DNA of 64,000 nt from VXNE01 sp965208745 (GTDB taxonomy: Bacteria; Pseudomonadota; Gammaproteobacteria; Pseudomonadales; Azotimanducaceae), in contig CBDBPN010000004.1 in assembly GCA_965208745.1 (NCBI GenBank), positions 1,612,001 through 1,676,000 on the forward strand. The letters run 5' to 3'. The notes beneath the pieces are model-generated. The model worked only from the letters and a program-made list of their open reading frames with translations, was not told the DNA's origin and ran no database searches. The translations under genes were made by a program, and so were the position numbers. This document shows positions 32,807 through 40,846 of this stretch, piece after piece. The stretch's first letter is position 1. Every line of letters begins with the position of its first letter.

Positions 32807-33744
32807 CCTGCGGAGTTTGTCGGAGTTGTCCCGGCGGCGGCAAGGTGGAGATCGAGGAAGCGCCACATGCGTTCGCGCACGGCGGCGGTCTCGTTGACGA
32901 GATGGTGCCGGGCCTCGGGGACCGCCAGGAGCTCGACTTCGAACAGGCGCCGCAGCACGTCGACGTTGTGGGGTCCGTCCACGGTTCCGTCCCTTCCGCC
33001 CTGCACCACCAGCACGCGTCGTCCGTCGCGTGGATACCGCTCGAAACGCCGTATCCACGCCGCCAGCGCGCCGACCCACTGCACCGGCAGGAGCCAGGTC
33101 TGCAGCGGGTCGCGCTTCAGGAACGCCACGAAGTCCAGATCCTCCGTACTCTGCGTCGCTCCCCGCGCGACCCGGGAAACGAACGGCCGCGCGGCCAGGT
33201 AGGCGAGCCGGGCCAGGCGCCAGGCCTTCGGCCGCACGAGCGGCGCAAGCAGGGCCACATGTTCGAAAGTCCTCCGCCCCGGACGCATCAGGTACTCCAT
33301 CAGCACCGCGCCGCCCATGCTCTGCGCCAGCGCATACCGGGGTTCCGGCAGCTCGTCCGAGGCCGCCTCGAGCACCGCCTCGAGGCCGTCGACGTAGCGG
33401 TCGAACGCATCGATGGTCGCGCGGGCGCCCGTCGACAATCCGTGGCCCTGGTGGTCGTAGGCCAGGACCCTCAGGCCACGGGACAACAGATAGCGTATCG
33501 GATGCCCGTAGAGCCCGACGTGATCGTAGTATCCGTGCACCACGACCGCGGAGCCGCGCACCCCGGCGGCGGGCTCGAAAAGCTGCGCCGCGAGCCGTTC
33601 GTCTCCGACATCCACCTCGAAGAAACGCTGGCCCAGGTCCAGGCCGTAGAAACGCCGGTAGTCCGGCGAGAACCCGGACGCCGGATCGTAGGTGCCGTCA
33701 CCGCGCAAGACCGTTGTTCCCCACCAAGTGCACGCTGCTAGCAT
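32803..33744 (-). CDS. Alpha/beta hydrolase, lysophospholipase-like
   Basis: A 313-residue serine hydrolase. The oxyanion segment is SAVVVHGYYDHVGLYGHPIR, followed by YDHQGHGLSTGARATIDAFD and the nucleophile elbow ALAQSMGGAV (Ser in A-Q-S-M-G, with Ala for the first Gly of the usual pentapeptide). Asp is in VVQGGRDGTVD and His in PEARHHLVNETA. These fit monoacylglycerol/lysophospholipase-like enzymes (Hydrolase_4). The N-terminus MLAACTWWG looks like a lipobox but has too little before it, and a stop lies just upstream, so export is doubtful. Translationally coupled to the FAD oxidase gene. The substrate is unknown. Confidence 0.82.
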   Translation of the reverse strand: MLAACTWWGTTVLRGDGTYDPASGFSPDYRRFYGLDLGQRFFEVDVGDERLAAQLFEPAAGVRGSAVVVHGYYDHVGLYGHPIRYLLSRGLRVLAYDHQGHGLSTGARATIDAFDRYVDGLEAVLEAASDELPEPRYALAQSMGGAVLMEYLMRPGRRTFEHVALLAPLVRPKAWRLARLAYLAARPFVSRVARGATQSTEDLDFVAFLKRDPLQTWLLPVQWVGALAAWIRRFERYPRDGRRVLVVQGGRDGTVDGPHNVDVLRRLFEVELLAVPEARHHLVNETAAVRERMWRFLDLHLAAAGTTPTNSAG

Positions 33745-33786
33745 AAGTCAGACCGAGAACGCCGATGGGTCAGTCGAGTCAGTCGC

Positions 33787-34941
33787 ATGATCCGCGCCCC
33801 CGTCAACCCGGCACTGCTTGCGTGGGCTCGCGAAAGAGCGGGACACGCGCCCGAGGATCTCGCGGGAAGATTCCCGAAACTGGCCGAGTGGGAGGCGGGA
33901 ACAAGACAGCCGACCTTCAGGCAGGCTGATGCCTTTGCCTCCAGCGTGCATGTGCCGGTCGGCTATCTGTTCCTTTCCGAGCCCCCGGCCGAGCGTCTGC
34001 CGATACCGGACTTCCGCACGGTCGCGGGAACGCCTGTTGCAGAACCGAGCCCTGACCTGCTCGACGTTATCCGGGCCTGTCAGGAGCGCCAAACCTGGTA
34101 TCGAAACTTCGCGCGCATGGAGGGACAACAGCCGTTGTCGTTCGTCGCAAGCGCCACGCGGGGCGTTCCCCCCGAGCGAATCGCGACCCAGATGCGGGAG
34201 ACGCTCGGGTTCGACGTCGCGGATCGTCGAACGTATTCGACGTGGACCGAGTCCTTGCGCATGTTCATCGGCACCGCCGACGAGGCCGGCGTCCTCGTCA
34301 TGGTCAGTGGGATTGTTGGAAGCAACACCCGCCGTACGCTTGATCCTGCGGAGTTCCGTGGGTTTGCCCTGAGCGATCCGCTCGCCCCACTGGTCTTCGT
34401 CAACGGCACGGATGCGAAGGCTGCGCAAATGTTCACCCTCGCACACGAGTTGGCACATCTCTGGCTCGGAGCTTCGGCCTTGTCGGACTGTCCGGCAGCC
34501 CCCTCCCCCGGTCTTGGCGAGGACGAGGTCTGGTGCAACGCCGTGGCTGCGGAGTTCTTGGTCCCTCTTGCGGCGTTGCGCCAGGAACTGAGTGCCGGCG
34601 AAAGGCTGCCGGATGCACTCACGCGCCTTGCCCGCATCTTCAAGGTCAGCGGTTTGGTGGTGTTGCGGCGGCTCCTCGACGCCCGTTGGCTTGATACGGC
34701 GCGTTTCGAAGCTGCTTGGCGTGATGAGAGCGAGCGTCTGCGGTCCCTCACGCGGCGGGACGGGGAAGGCGGCGACTTCTACCGTACGACGCTCGCGCGC
34801 GTGGGCAGACGGTTTGCGGGAGCCCTGGTCGCGAGCACATCGGAAGGCCAGACGCTGTACCGGGACGCCTATCGCATGCTCGGAGTGCGCCGCGGGAGCA
34901 CGTTCGAGGAGCTGGCCCGGCAGGTCCGAGCGGCGCCGTGA
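33787..34941 (+). CDS. XRE-type HTH + ImmA/IrrE metallopeptidase domain protein
   Basis: A 384-residue protein with a degenerate N-terminal helix-turn-helix (LAWARERAGHAPEDLAGRF, EWEAGTRQPTFRQADAFASS). A COG2856-type zinc protease domain follows, with HELAH in FTLAHELAHLWLGASA and the downstream VWCNAVAAEFLVP supplying the third ligand. Such proteins act as anti-repressors or as antitoxin-like partners of PIN-domain toxins. Here it overlaps by four bases (GTGA) a gene starting as a DUF4411 PIN protein, a recurrent pairing. Codon use is less GC-biased than that of the surrounding genes, suggesting acquisition. The partner is truncated, so the module is probably dead or keeps only regulatory activity. 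Confidence 0.82.
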   Translation: MIRAPVNPALLAWARERAGHAPEDLAGRFPKLAEWEAGTRQPTFRQADAFASSVHVPVGYLFLSEPPAERLPIPDFRTVAGTPVAEPSPDLLDVIRACQERQTWYRNFARMEGQQPLSFVASATRGVPPERIATQMRETLGFDVADRRTYSTWTESLRMFIGTADEAGVLVMVSGIVGSNTRRTLDPAEFRGFALSDPLAPLVFVNGTDAKAAQMFTLAHELAHLWLGASALSDCPAAPSPGLGEDEVWCNAVAAEFLVPLAALRQELSAGERLPDALTRLARIFKVSGLVVLRRLLDARWLDTARFEAAWRDESERLRSLTRRDGEGGDFYRTTLARVGRRFAGALVASTSEGQTLYRDAYRMLGVRRGSTFEELARQVRAAP

Positions 34942-35142
34942 CCCGCTACTTGCTCGACGCCAACGTCTTCATTCAGGCGAAGAACCTGCACTACGGCTTC
35001 GACTTCTGCCCCGCGTTTTGGGATTGGCTGGCGCAAGCGAACCAAGACGAAGTAGTAGCGAGCATCGAAAAGGTCGCAGACGAACTGCTCGTAGTCGACG
35101 ACGATCTCGCAGAGTGGGTGGTCCGAGCACGCGGCGAGGACG
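34938..35142 (+). pseudogene. Truncated DUF4411 PIN-domain (putative RNase toxin) fragment
   Basis: About 68 codons match the start of DUF4411 PIN-like proteins: RYLLDANVFIQAKNLHYGFD, FCPAFWDWLAQANQDEVV and ASIEKVADELL, including the first catalytic Asp (residue 7) and the conserved Glu. Around the codons for ELL (near 35142) the sequence switches in frame to an unrelated AlbA/RecG-like protein. The C-terminal half of the PIN fold, with the remaining acidic residues, is absent. The start is a GTG overlapping the stop of the ImmA/IrrE gene. It is a remnant created by deletion and fusion. Confidence 0.75.
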
Positions 35143-35778
35143 AGCGCGAACTACTGGGACTGGCGGCAACGGTGCCGTTCGACGACCGGTATCGGCAGCA
35201 CGCTTCGCTGGATGACCTCTCCTTACAACTGATACGAGAGTATCTACAGGAAGTCGGGAGCGACCTCCTCGGCGAGATGCCGGGGTTGTCGATGGAAGCG
35301 TTGGGACGCCGCATGAACGTTGTCGGTGGCCCCTCCGAGGCTGTACTCCCGAAGAAACATCGGCCTCCTGTTCTTCAACGACCGACCCCACGAGTTCTTC
35401 CCGGCGACACAGATCGATGTCGTCTGGTTCCCCGACGGCCCGGGCGGCGACCAGTTCGAGGAAAAGGAGTTCCGAGGGCCGCTGGCGGCGATCCTGCGCG
35501 ATGCGGTGGGGTACATCGAGGGGCGCTACCTCACGGAGATGGTCGTCAAGCACCCCGACAGACCCGAAGCCGAGCGGTTCTGGAACTTCCCGGCGGCAGC
35601 GATCGAGGAGGCTCTCGGCAACGCCACCTACCACCGCTCCTACGAGGAGCGAGAGCCAGTGGAAGTGCGGATCACGCCGGAGGAGCTGCTGGTCCTGAGC
35701 TACCCGGGCGCGGATCGCTCGATTCGGATGGAGGATCTACAACGGGGCAGGGCAGTGAGCCGCCGCTACCGCAACCGG

Positions 35779-35794
35779 CGAATCGGCGAATCGG
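35779..35794 (+). repeat. 8-bp tandem duplication causing a frame change
   Basis: CGAATCGG at 35779-35786 is repeated immediately at 35787-35794, followed by CGAG. Without one copy the codons read through RNRRIGEFLKELDL, the conserved family sequence. With two copies the frame shifts by +8. It therefore looks like a recent slippage or replication duplication inside the RecG-like pseudogene. Confidence 0.85.
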
Positions 35795-36017
35795 CGAGTT
35801 CCTCAAGGAATTGGATCTGGCGGAGGGCCGCTCGACCGGAGTGCCGAAGATCCTGCGGGCGATGCGCAACAACGGCTCACCGGCGCCGAGTTTCGAAACC
35901 GACGAGGATCGCACCTGGTTTCGCGTCCGGCTGCCTGCGCATGAGGGATTTTCGCGTGCCGAAGGTCGCGGCGGCGAACAGGACACCGAACAAGACGGAC
36001 TACAAGATAACTTATTG

Positions 36018-36035
36018 AAAAAAAAAATGAAAAAA
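36018..36035 (+). repeat. A10-TG-A6 homopolymer tract
   Basis: Ten consecutive A (36018-36027), then TG, then six A (36030-36035). It is exceptional in a sequence of about 70% GC and lies exactly where the reading frame of the RecG-like remnant changes. Replication, transcription or sequencing slippage here would account for the third frame change. Confidence 0.9.
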
Positions 36036-36209
36036 GGTCGCCTACCGAACAAGTCACCGAACAAGTTGGGCTCCTGGTCCTGGCCCTGAGGGGAGAGATG
36101 CGGCGGTGCCAGATGCAGGACATTCTGCACATCGCGCACCGCCCACACTTCGTGCAGAAGTACCTCAATCCCGCGCTTGAGGCCGGCCTTATCGAGAACC
36201 CTCGCCAAG

Positions 36210-36617
36210 GTCGTCCTTTCCGTCTCATCGATCGAAGCACTGGCGGCCGACAACGACAGTTGGACAGAGGCCCAGCTGCAGATGATCGAATGGGCGGCCG
36301 ACGCCGTTCACCGCAAGTTCGGCGACCCCGGCGACCCGGTCGCGGACGCCATCCGGAGGACGCACCACCGGAGCCTTCGCCAGCAGACCAAACGGCTTCT
36401 GCAACGATACGGCCTCCTTGACCTTTGGCCCAAATGGGACGATGTCTATGGTCGCCGCAGCCGTCTGTTCCACGGACGGGCCGACGACGAGAGTCCCGAC
36501 ATCCACCAACTCGCCCGCGACTCCATACGTCTTTGCGGGGGCATTGTTCTGTCGATCGCCCGCCGCGAAGGCGCCGTTTTGCCGACCGTCGCCGGCAGCC
36601 GTTTCCCGATCCTCTAA
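36210..36617 (+). pseudogene. HEPN (Apea-like) protein C-terminal relic
   Basis: About 135 codons in a different frame from the RecG-like tail: VVLSVSSIEALAADNDSWTE, then HRKFGDPGDPVADAIRRTHH, LLQRYGLLDLWPKWDDVYGR, and RSRLFHGRADDESPDIHQLA followed by ARDSIRLCGGIVLSIARREG. The Y-x-x-RS-x-x-FHG core is the R-x4-6-H-like HEPN RNase motif of Apea-type proteins. There is no plausible start or N-terminal domain; the sequence begins abruptly where the RecG-like winged helix ends (about 36205-36240). I regard it as a fragment joined by deletion, though a short protein from an internal start cannot be excluded. Confidence 0.55.
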
Positions 36618-36626
36618 ACTCCGGCG

Positions 36627-36864
36627 CGTGCGATCGAAACCGTCGTTCAGCGTCGGCGCTTCGAGCACATTGTCGGCCCACCCCTTGAGGTCGGCCGCCG
36701 AAGCGCCATGGAGTCTGTCCGCGAGCGCCGGGGAAGCGGGCCGAAACGCCGCCGCAACTGCCGCTCCAGGAGGCGCGCTCTCCGTCCACACGGCCCTCAC
36801 GGATGCCCTCGACGCGGCCTTGGCGCATGCCCTCGTCGCGGGCCCTCTGGATGACTCCTGCCAT
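36627..36864 (-). pseudogene. Rpn/PDDEXK-transposase-family nuclease C-terminal relic
   Basis: On the minus strand three frames together spell the tail of an Rpn-type recombination-promoting nuclease. First is the Gly/Arg/Glu linker repeat DEGMRQGRVEGIREGRVDGE, then in a second frame LERQLRRRFGPLP, then in a third ALADRLHGASAADLKGWADN with VLEAPTLNDGF. This linker plus RRFG-L-P and AP-TL ending is characteristic of the family's C-terminus. The N-terminal nuclease domain is absent: directly upstream lies the PD-(D/E)XK-like gene on the other strand. At least two frame changes show decay. Confidence 0.7.
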
Positions 36865-36895
36865 GGTGGTGCGGTGCCTCCAGTACACTGCGGCA

Positions 36896-37522
36896 ATGAC
36901 CGACAGACTTGAGCCGCTGCCCTCGGATTTCCTGCGCGGAGACACGCCATTCCGGGGCACAGGGATTCCTTCGCTCCACCTGCGCGACTACTGGGAATGG
37001 TCGGCGTCCTGCCTGCTGGACAATACAACCCGTGGATTCTTGGCTGAATTCCTCGTCGCCACCGCCCTCCTTGGGTTCGTCAGCAAACGCCCTCGCAGTG
37101 AGTGGGACGCCTACGATTTTCGAGCCCATGTCGGCGGTCGTGACGTCACCGTCGAGGTCAAGAGTTCGGCCAGAGTACAGTCCTGGGCGCAACGCAAGCT
37201 GTCGCGACCCGAGTTTCGCGTCGCTCCGACTCGCAAGTGGAATCCGGCAACCGGTCGCAACAGTGAGCAGCCCCTCCGTGCCGACGTCTACGTGTTCTGT
37301 CTTTTCGCCGCAACCGCCGTCGAAACGCATGCCGCCGCACTCAACGTGGACCATTGGCGGTTCCGTGTCGCTCTGGGATCCGAGCTCCCCGATCAGAAGT
37401 CGGTCAGTTGGAACCGGCTAAGTCGTTTTCGCGCATGCAAGTACCAAGACGTGCGGCGGGAGTTCGAAGCGGCGACTGCGGGCCTTGCCGCACGGACTGC
37501 GGACTCCGGCAATCCGCAGTAG
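36896..37522 (+). CDS. Hypothetical protein with PD-(D/E)XK nuclease-like core
   Basis: A 208-residue protein of unknown function. The region EWDAYDFRAHVGGRDVTVEVKSSARVQSW (split over residues about 65-95) has the D...E-x-K arrangement of restriction-endonuclease-like folds (Asp in WDAYDF, then E-V-K). SRPEFRVAPTRKWNPATG and ADVYVFCLFAATAVETHAA follow. Similar stand-alone proteins occur near restriction and mobile loci, so a nuclease role is plausible but unproved. The start ATG 36896 gives LEPLPSDFLRGDTPFRGTG. It sits at the right edge of the decayed patch and seems intact. No partner methylase is nearby. Confidence 0.6.
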   Translation: MTDRLEPLPSDFLRGDTPFRGTGIPSLHLRDYWEWSASCLLDNTTRGFLAEFLVATALLGFVSKRPRSEWDAYDFRAHVGGRDVTVEVKSSARVQSWAQRKLSRPEFRVAPTRKWNPATGRNSEQPLRADVYVFCLFAATAVETHAAALNVDHWRFRVALGSELPDQKSVSWNRLSRFRACKYQDVRREFEAATAGLAARTADSGNPQ

Positions 37523-37682
37523 CGAGCGGCCCGAGCCAAGATGGAGTCCGCTGCAGGCGGGTGGCAAGAAGAGCCTTCTGGTCGTTAAGGCACGCCGAGG
37601 CCGCGACGTCCGAACCGTTACGGTCCTCCGTGGGGAGGGGGTGCACGCGACGAGTGCAGCGACCTCGCGCGAAACCGACACC

Positions 37683-37706
37683 CGGTAGGTTTCCGGGCCC
37701 CTACCG
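37683..37706. terminator. Candidate hairpin at the end of pgk
   Basis: CGGTAGG (37683-37689) pairs with CCTACCG (37700-37706) around a 10-nt loop. The stem overlaps the pgk stop codon. No clear T-run follows on the pgk strand, so intrinsic termination is uncertain; it may instead protect the 3' end. The 160 bp between it and the upstream plus-strand gene show nothing recognisable. Confidence 0.35.
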
Positions 37707-38855
37707 CCCCCGCGCCTCCAGAATCTCCACCGCAGGCAGTGTCCGGCCCTCGACGAACTCCAGAAACGCACCGCCGCCCGTCGAGATGTACGAGATCCCC
37801 TCCCGCACCCCGTACTTGTCGATCGCGGCGATCGTGTCCCCACCCCCGGCCACGGAAAACGCGTGGCTCGCCGCCACCGCCTCCGCAACGACCCGGGTGC
37901 CCTCACCGAACTGGTCGTGCTCGAACACGCCGAGGGGCCCGTTCCAGAGAATCGTGCCCGCTTCCTTGAGAACGGCCCCGAACGAGCGGGCCGTGGCGGG
38001 GCCGATATCGAGAATCTTCTCCCCGATCCGGACTTCGTCCGTCCCGCGAAGCACGGCGGTCACGAGCGGCCCGATCTCCGGAGCGGTCATCACGTCCACC
38101 GGCGGCGGAACATCGACACGATCCGCGATGCGCCGCGCGATGTCGACCTGATCCTCCTCCACCAACGAAGCGCCTACGGTGCGCCCGGCCGCCAGGAGAA
38201 ACGTGTTGGCGATGCCGCCGCCCACCAGTAGCCGGTCGGCCAGCCCCGCGAGGGACTCGAGTACCGCGAGCTTGGTCGAGACCTTCGCGCCCCCGACGAT
38301 CGCCACCAGCGGCCGCGCCGGCGACTCGAGTGTGCGACGCAAGGCTTCGATCTCCCCCGCGAGCAGGGGCCCGGCGCAGGCGATAGGTGCGTGTTTCGCG
38401 ACACCGTGGGTCGAGGCCTGCGCCCGGTGGGCGGTGGCGAAGGCGTCCATCACGTAGACATCGCAGGAAGCGGCCATCCGCTTCGCCAGCGCCTCGTCGT
38501 TCGCCTTCTCTCCGGGCTCGAACCGGACGTTCTCGAGCACGACGACCTCGCCGGGAGCGACCTCGGCGTCGTACCGTCCTGCGGGAATCAAACGCACCTC
38601 CCGGCCAAGCCGTTCGCCGAGCACGGCCGCCACCGGCGCGAGGGAGAACGTCGGATCCACCACACCCTCGGTCGGGCGCCCGAGATGCGACATGACCATC
38701 ACCGACGCGCCCTGCCGCGCGCACTCGGCGATGGTGGGGACCGCCGCGTCGATGCGGGCGGCGTTGGCGACCCGGCCGTTGGCGATCGGGACGTTCAGGT
38801 CTTCCCGGATGAGCACGCGCCTGCCGGCCAGGGGCAGGTCGCCCATCAGGATCAT
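37701..38855 (-). CDS. pgk: Phosphoglycerate kinase
   Basis: Glycolytic/gluconeogenic enzyme that interconverts 1,3-bisphosphoglycerate and 3-phosphoglycerate with ADP/ATP. The 384-residue product has RVLIREDLNVPIANGRVANA at the start, VMVMSHLGRPTEG, VYVMDAFATAHRAQAS, PLVAIVGGAKVSTKLAVLES, and the C-terminal ILWNGPLGVFE and SVAGGGDTIAAID. ATG 38855 overlaps the tkt stop by four bases (ATGA), so it is translationally coupled to tkt. A downstream ATG (38846) also exists. The gapA gene often found between tkt and pgk is absent here. Confidence 0.95.
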   Translation of the reverse strand: MILMGDLPLAGRRVLIREDLNVPIANGRVANAARIDAAVPTIAECARQGASVMVMSHLGRPTEGVVDPTFSLAPVAAVLGERLGREVRLIPAGRYDAEVAPGEVVVLENVRFEPGEKANDEALAKRMAASCDVYVMDAFATAHRAQASTHGVAKHAPIACAGPLLAGEIEALRRTLESPARPLVAIVGGAKVSTKLAVLESLAGLADRLLVGGGIANTFLLAAGRTVGASLVEEDQVDIARRIADRVDVPPPVDVMTAPEIGPLVTAVLRGTDEVRIGEKILDIGPATARSFGAVLKEAGTILWNGPLGVFEHDQFGEGTRVVAEAVAASHAFSVAGGGDTIAAIDKYGVREGISYISTGGGAFLEFVEGRTLPAVEILEARGR

Positions 38856-40846
38856 CGGCACCGGGCCGCGACCTCCCGGATGGCCTCGGCCACCGCTGCC
38901 GCATGGATGCCCATGGCTTCCATCGCGACCCCGCCCGGCGCGGAGACGCCGAACGTCTCGACGCCGACGACCGCACCGTCCAGCCCCACGAAGCGGTACC
39001 AGTAGTCCGGGTGGCCCGCCTCCACGGCGACCCGCCGGCGGCAGGCCGCGGGCAGGACGGATTCCCGGTAGTCCGCGTCCTGGGCCAGGAAGACGTCCAC
39101 GCTCGGCATCGACACGACGCGCACGCCGCGTCCCGCGTCGCCGAGCAGCGCCGCTGCCTCCACCGCCAGTTCCACCTCCGAGCCGGTCGCGATGACCACG
39201 ACTTCGAGCGCTTCGGCCTCCTGGCGCAGGACGTAGCCCCCTCTCTCGATCGGCGCCGTCGCCTCCCGGGACTGGCAGGCCGTCTTCTGCCTCGTCAGCG
39301 CCAGGGCGGTGGGCCCGTCCGTCCGCGCCAGCGCCGCGGCCCACGCGTACGCGGTCTCCACGGCGTCGCACGGTCGCCACAGGGAGAGGTTGGGCGTGGT
39401 ACGCAGGTTCGTGAGCTGCTCGACGGGCTGGTGCGTCGGCCCATCTTCGCCCAGCCCGACGCTGTCGTGGGTGTAGACGAAGACGTTGCGGATGCCCATG
39501 AGCGCCGCGAGCCGCACGGCGTTGCGCGCGTATTCCATGAACACCAGGAACGTACCCGAGTACGGGATCAGGCCCCCGTGCAGCGCGATGCCGTTCGCGA
39601 TCGCCGTCATGCCGAACTCGCGCACCCCGAAGTTGAGGTAGCGCCCGCCTTCGTGCAGCCACCCGGCGCCGGACCACTGCGTGCCGTTGGACCCCGTGAG
39701 GTCCGCGGACCCCCCGAGCAGCTCCGGTATGGACGGGCCGAGCACGTCGAGGCAGGCCTGCGACGCCTTCCGCGTCTCGATGGGCGTTCCGGCGGCCTGC
39801 GCCTTCGCGGCGTATGCGATCAGCCGCTGGCGCCAGCCCGCCGGCAGCGTCCCCCGCATGCGCCGCTCGAACTCCTCCGCGAGTTCGGGGAATGCCTCCC
39901 GGTAGCGCTCGAGCAGGTCCTCCCACTCCCCTTCCAGTGCCGCGCCCCGCGGACGCATGTCCCAGTCCCGGTACACCTCGCGCGGAATCTCGAACGGGGG
40001 GAAGCCCCAGTTGAGCCGACGCCGGGTCGCGGCGACCTCGCCCGCGCCCAGCGCCGCCCCGTGGGCCGCGGCGGTCCCCTGCATCGCCGGCGCGCCGAAC
40101 CCGATGACCGTCCGGCAGCAGATCAGCGTCGGCCGCCCCGTCTCTTCGACCGCCGCCGCCAGCGCCTCCCGGACGCTGTCCGGGTCATGGCCGTCCACGT
40201 CCCGAACGGCGTGCCATCCGTATGCCTCGAAGCGGGCCGCAACGTCTTCCGTATGCCAGTGCCGCGTCTCGCCGTCGATGGAGATGCCGTTGTCGTCGTA
40301 GAGGCAGGCGAGCTTGCCGAGCCCCAGGGTGCCGGCGAGAGACGCCGCCTCGTGCGTCACCCCCTCCATCATGCAGCCGTCGCCGGCGAGCACCCACGTG
40401 CGGTGGTCCACCACGGGGAGGCCGCCCCGATTGAACTCCCGCGCGAGCAGAGATTCCGCCAACGCCATGCCGACGCCGTTCGCCAGCCCCTGGCCCAGCG
40501 GGCCCGTGGTCGTCTCGATGCCCGGGCAGATGCCGTACTCCGGATGTCCCGCCGTCTTCGAACGCAACTGCCGGAACTCGCGGATGTCGTCCAGGCTGAC
40601 GTCGTAACCGGTCAGGTGCAGCACTGCGTAGAGCAGCATCGAGCCGTGACCGTTGGACATGACGAGCCGGTCCCGGTTCCACCAGTCGGGATTCGCCGGG
40701 TTGTAGCGCAACACCTCGCGCCACAGCACCTCGGCGACATCGGCGAGGCCCATGGGCGCCCCGGGATGGCCGCTCTTCGCCTTTTCCACCGCGTCCATGG
40801 CAAGCGCACGCACGGCGTTCGCCCGATCCGTTCGGGAGGAGGGCAT
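38852..40846 (-). CDS. tkt: Transketolase
   Basis: Thiamine-diphosphate enzyme of the pentose phosphate pathway, 664 residues (E. coli TktA is 663). The ThDP motif is GDGCMMEGVTHEAASLAGTL with DDNGISIDGE. The N-terminal KSGHPGAPMGLADVAEVLW, the pyrimidine-domain VREFGMTAIANGIALHGGLI and VYTHDSVGLGEDGPTHQPVE, and a final GHPDYWYRFVGL are all present. ATG 40846 (PSSRTDRANAVRALAMDAVE) is preferred over the frame start 42 bp upstream because it gives the exact family length and has a GAGAG upstream. First gene of a tkt-pgk pair, divergent from metK across 152 bp. Confidence 0.95.
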   Translation of the reverse strand: MPSSRTDRANAVRALAMDAVEKAKSGHPGAPMGLADVAEVLWREVLRYNPANPDWWNRDRLVMSNGHGSMLLYAVLHLTGYDVSLDDIREFRQLRSKTAGHPEYGICPGIETTTGPLGQGLANGVGMALAESLLAREFNRGGLPVVDHRTWVLAGDGCMMEGVTHEAASLAGTLGLGKLACLYDDNGISIDGETRHWHTEDVAARFEAYGWHAVRDVDGHDPDSVREALAAAVEETGRPTLICCRTVIGFGAPAMQGTAAAHGAALGAGEVAATRRRLNWGFPPFEIPREVYRDWDMRPRGAALEGEWEDLLERYREAFPELAEEFERRMRGTLPAGWRQRLIAYAAKAQAAGTPIETRKASQACLDVLGPSIPELLGGSADLTGSNGTQWSGAGWLHEGGRYLNFGVREFGMTAIANGIALHGGLIPYSGTFLVFMEYARNAVRLAALMGIRNVFVYTHDSVGLGEDGPTHQPVEQLTNLRTTPNLSLWRPCDAVETAYAWAAALARTDGPTALALTRQKTACQSREATAPIERGGYVLRQEAEALEVVVIATGSEVELAVEAAALLGDAGRGVRVVSMPSVDVFLAQDADYRESVLPAACRRRVAVEAGHPDYWYRFVGLDGAVVGVETFGVSAPGGVAMEAMGIHAAAVAEAIREVAARCR

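Larger units (their letters stand above)
35143..36240 (+). pseudogene. AlbA_2/HATPase_c_4 (RecG-like) regulator, 5'-truncated with three frame changes
   Basis: The remnant of a predicted ATP-binding transcriptional regulator (COG2865 type) can be pieced together. Frame 1 has LAATVPFDDRYRQHASLDDL and the following REYLQEVGSDLL. After about 35355 (an extra A in AAGAAACATC) the next frame carries NIGLLFFNDRPHEFFPATQI, RFWNFPAAAIEEALGNATYH and ELLVLSYPGADRSIRMEDLQ. At 35779-35794 an 8-bp tandem duplication returns to frame 1: RRIGEFLKELDLAEGRSTGV, then DEDRTWFRVRLPAHE. Past an A10 tract the third frame gives TEQVTEQVGLLVLALRGEMR and a winged-helix ending HRPHFVQKYLNPALEAGLIE. The N-terminal AlbA domain is missing. 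The +1 and +8 insertions add up to 9, so one uninterrupted chimeric frame runs from 34938 to 36089. Confidence 0.78.

Noticed and set aside
33720..33744. Lipoprotein signal (LAAC) at the start of the alpha/beta hydrolase
   Set aside because: Only one residue precedes the lipobox and a stop codon lies directly upstream, so there is no room for a signal peptide n- and h-region.
36018..36035. A programmed frameshift or slippage site producing a functional protein
   Set aside because: The gene also lacks its N-terminal domain and carries two other frame changes, so even perfect slippage would not yield an intact protein.
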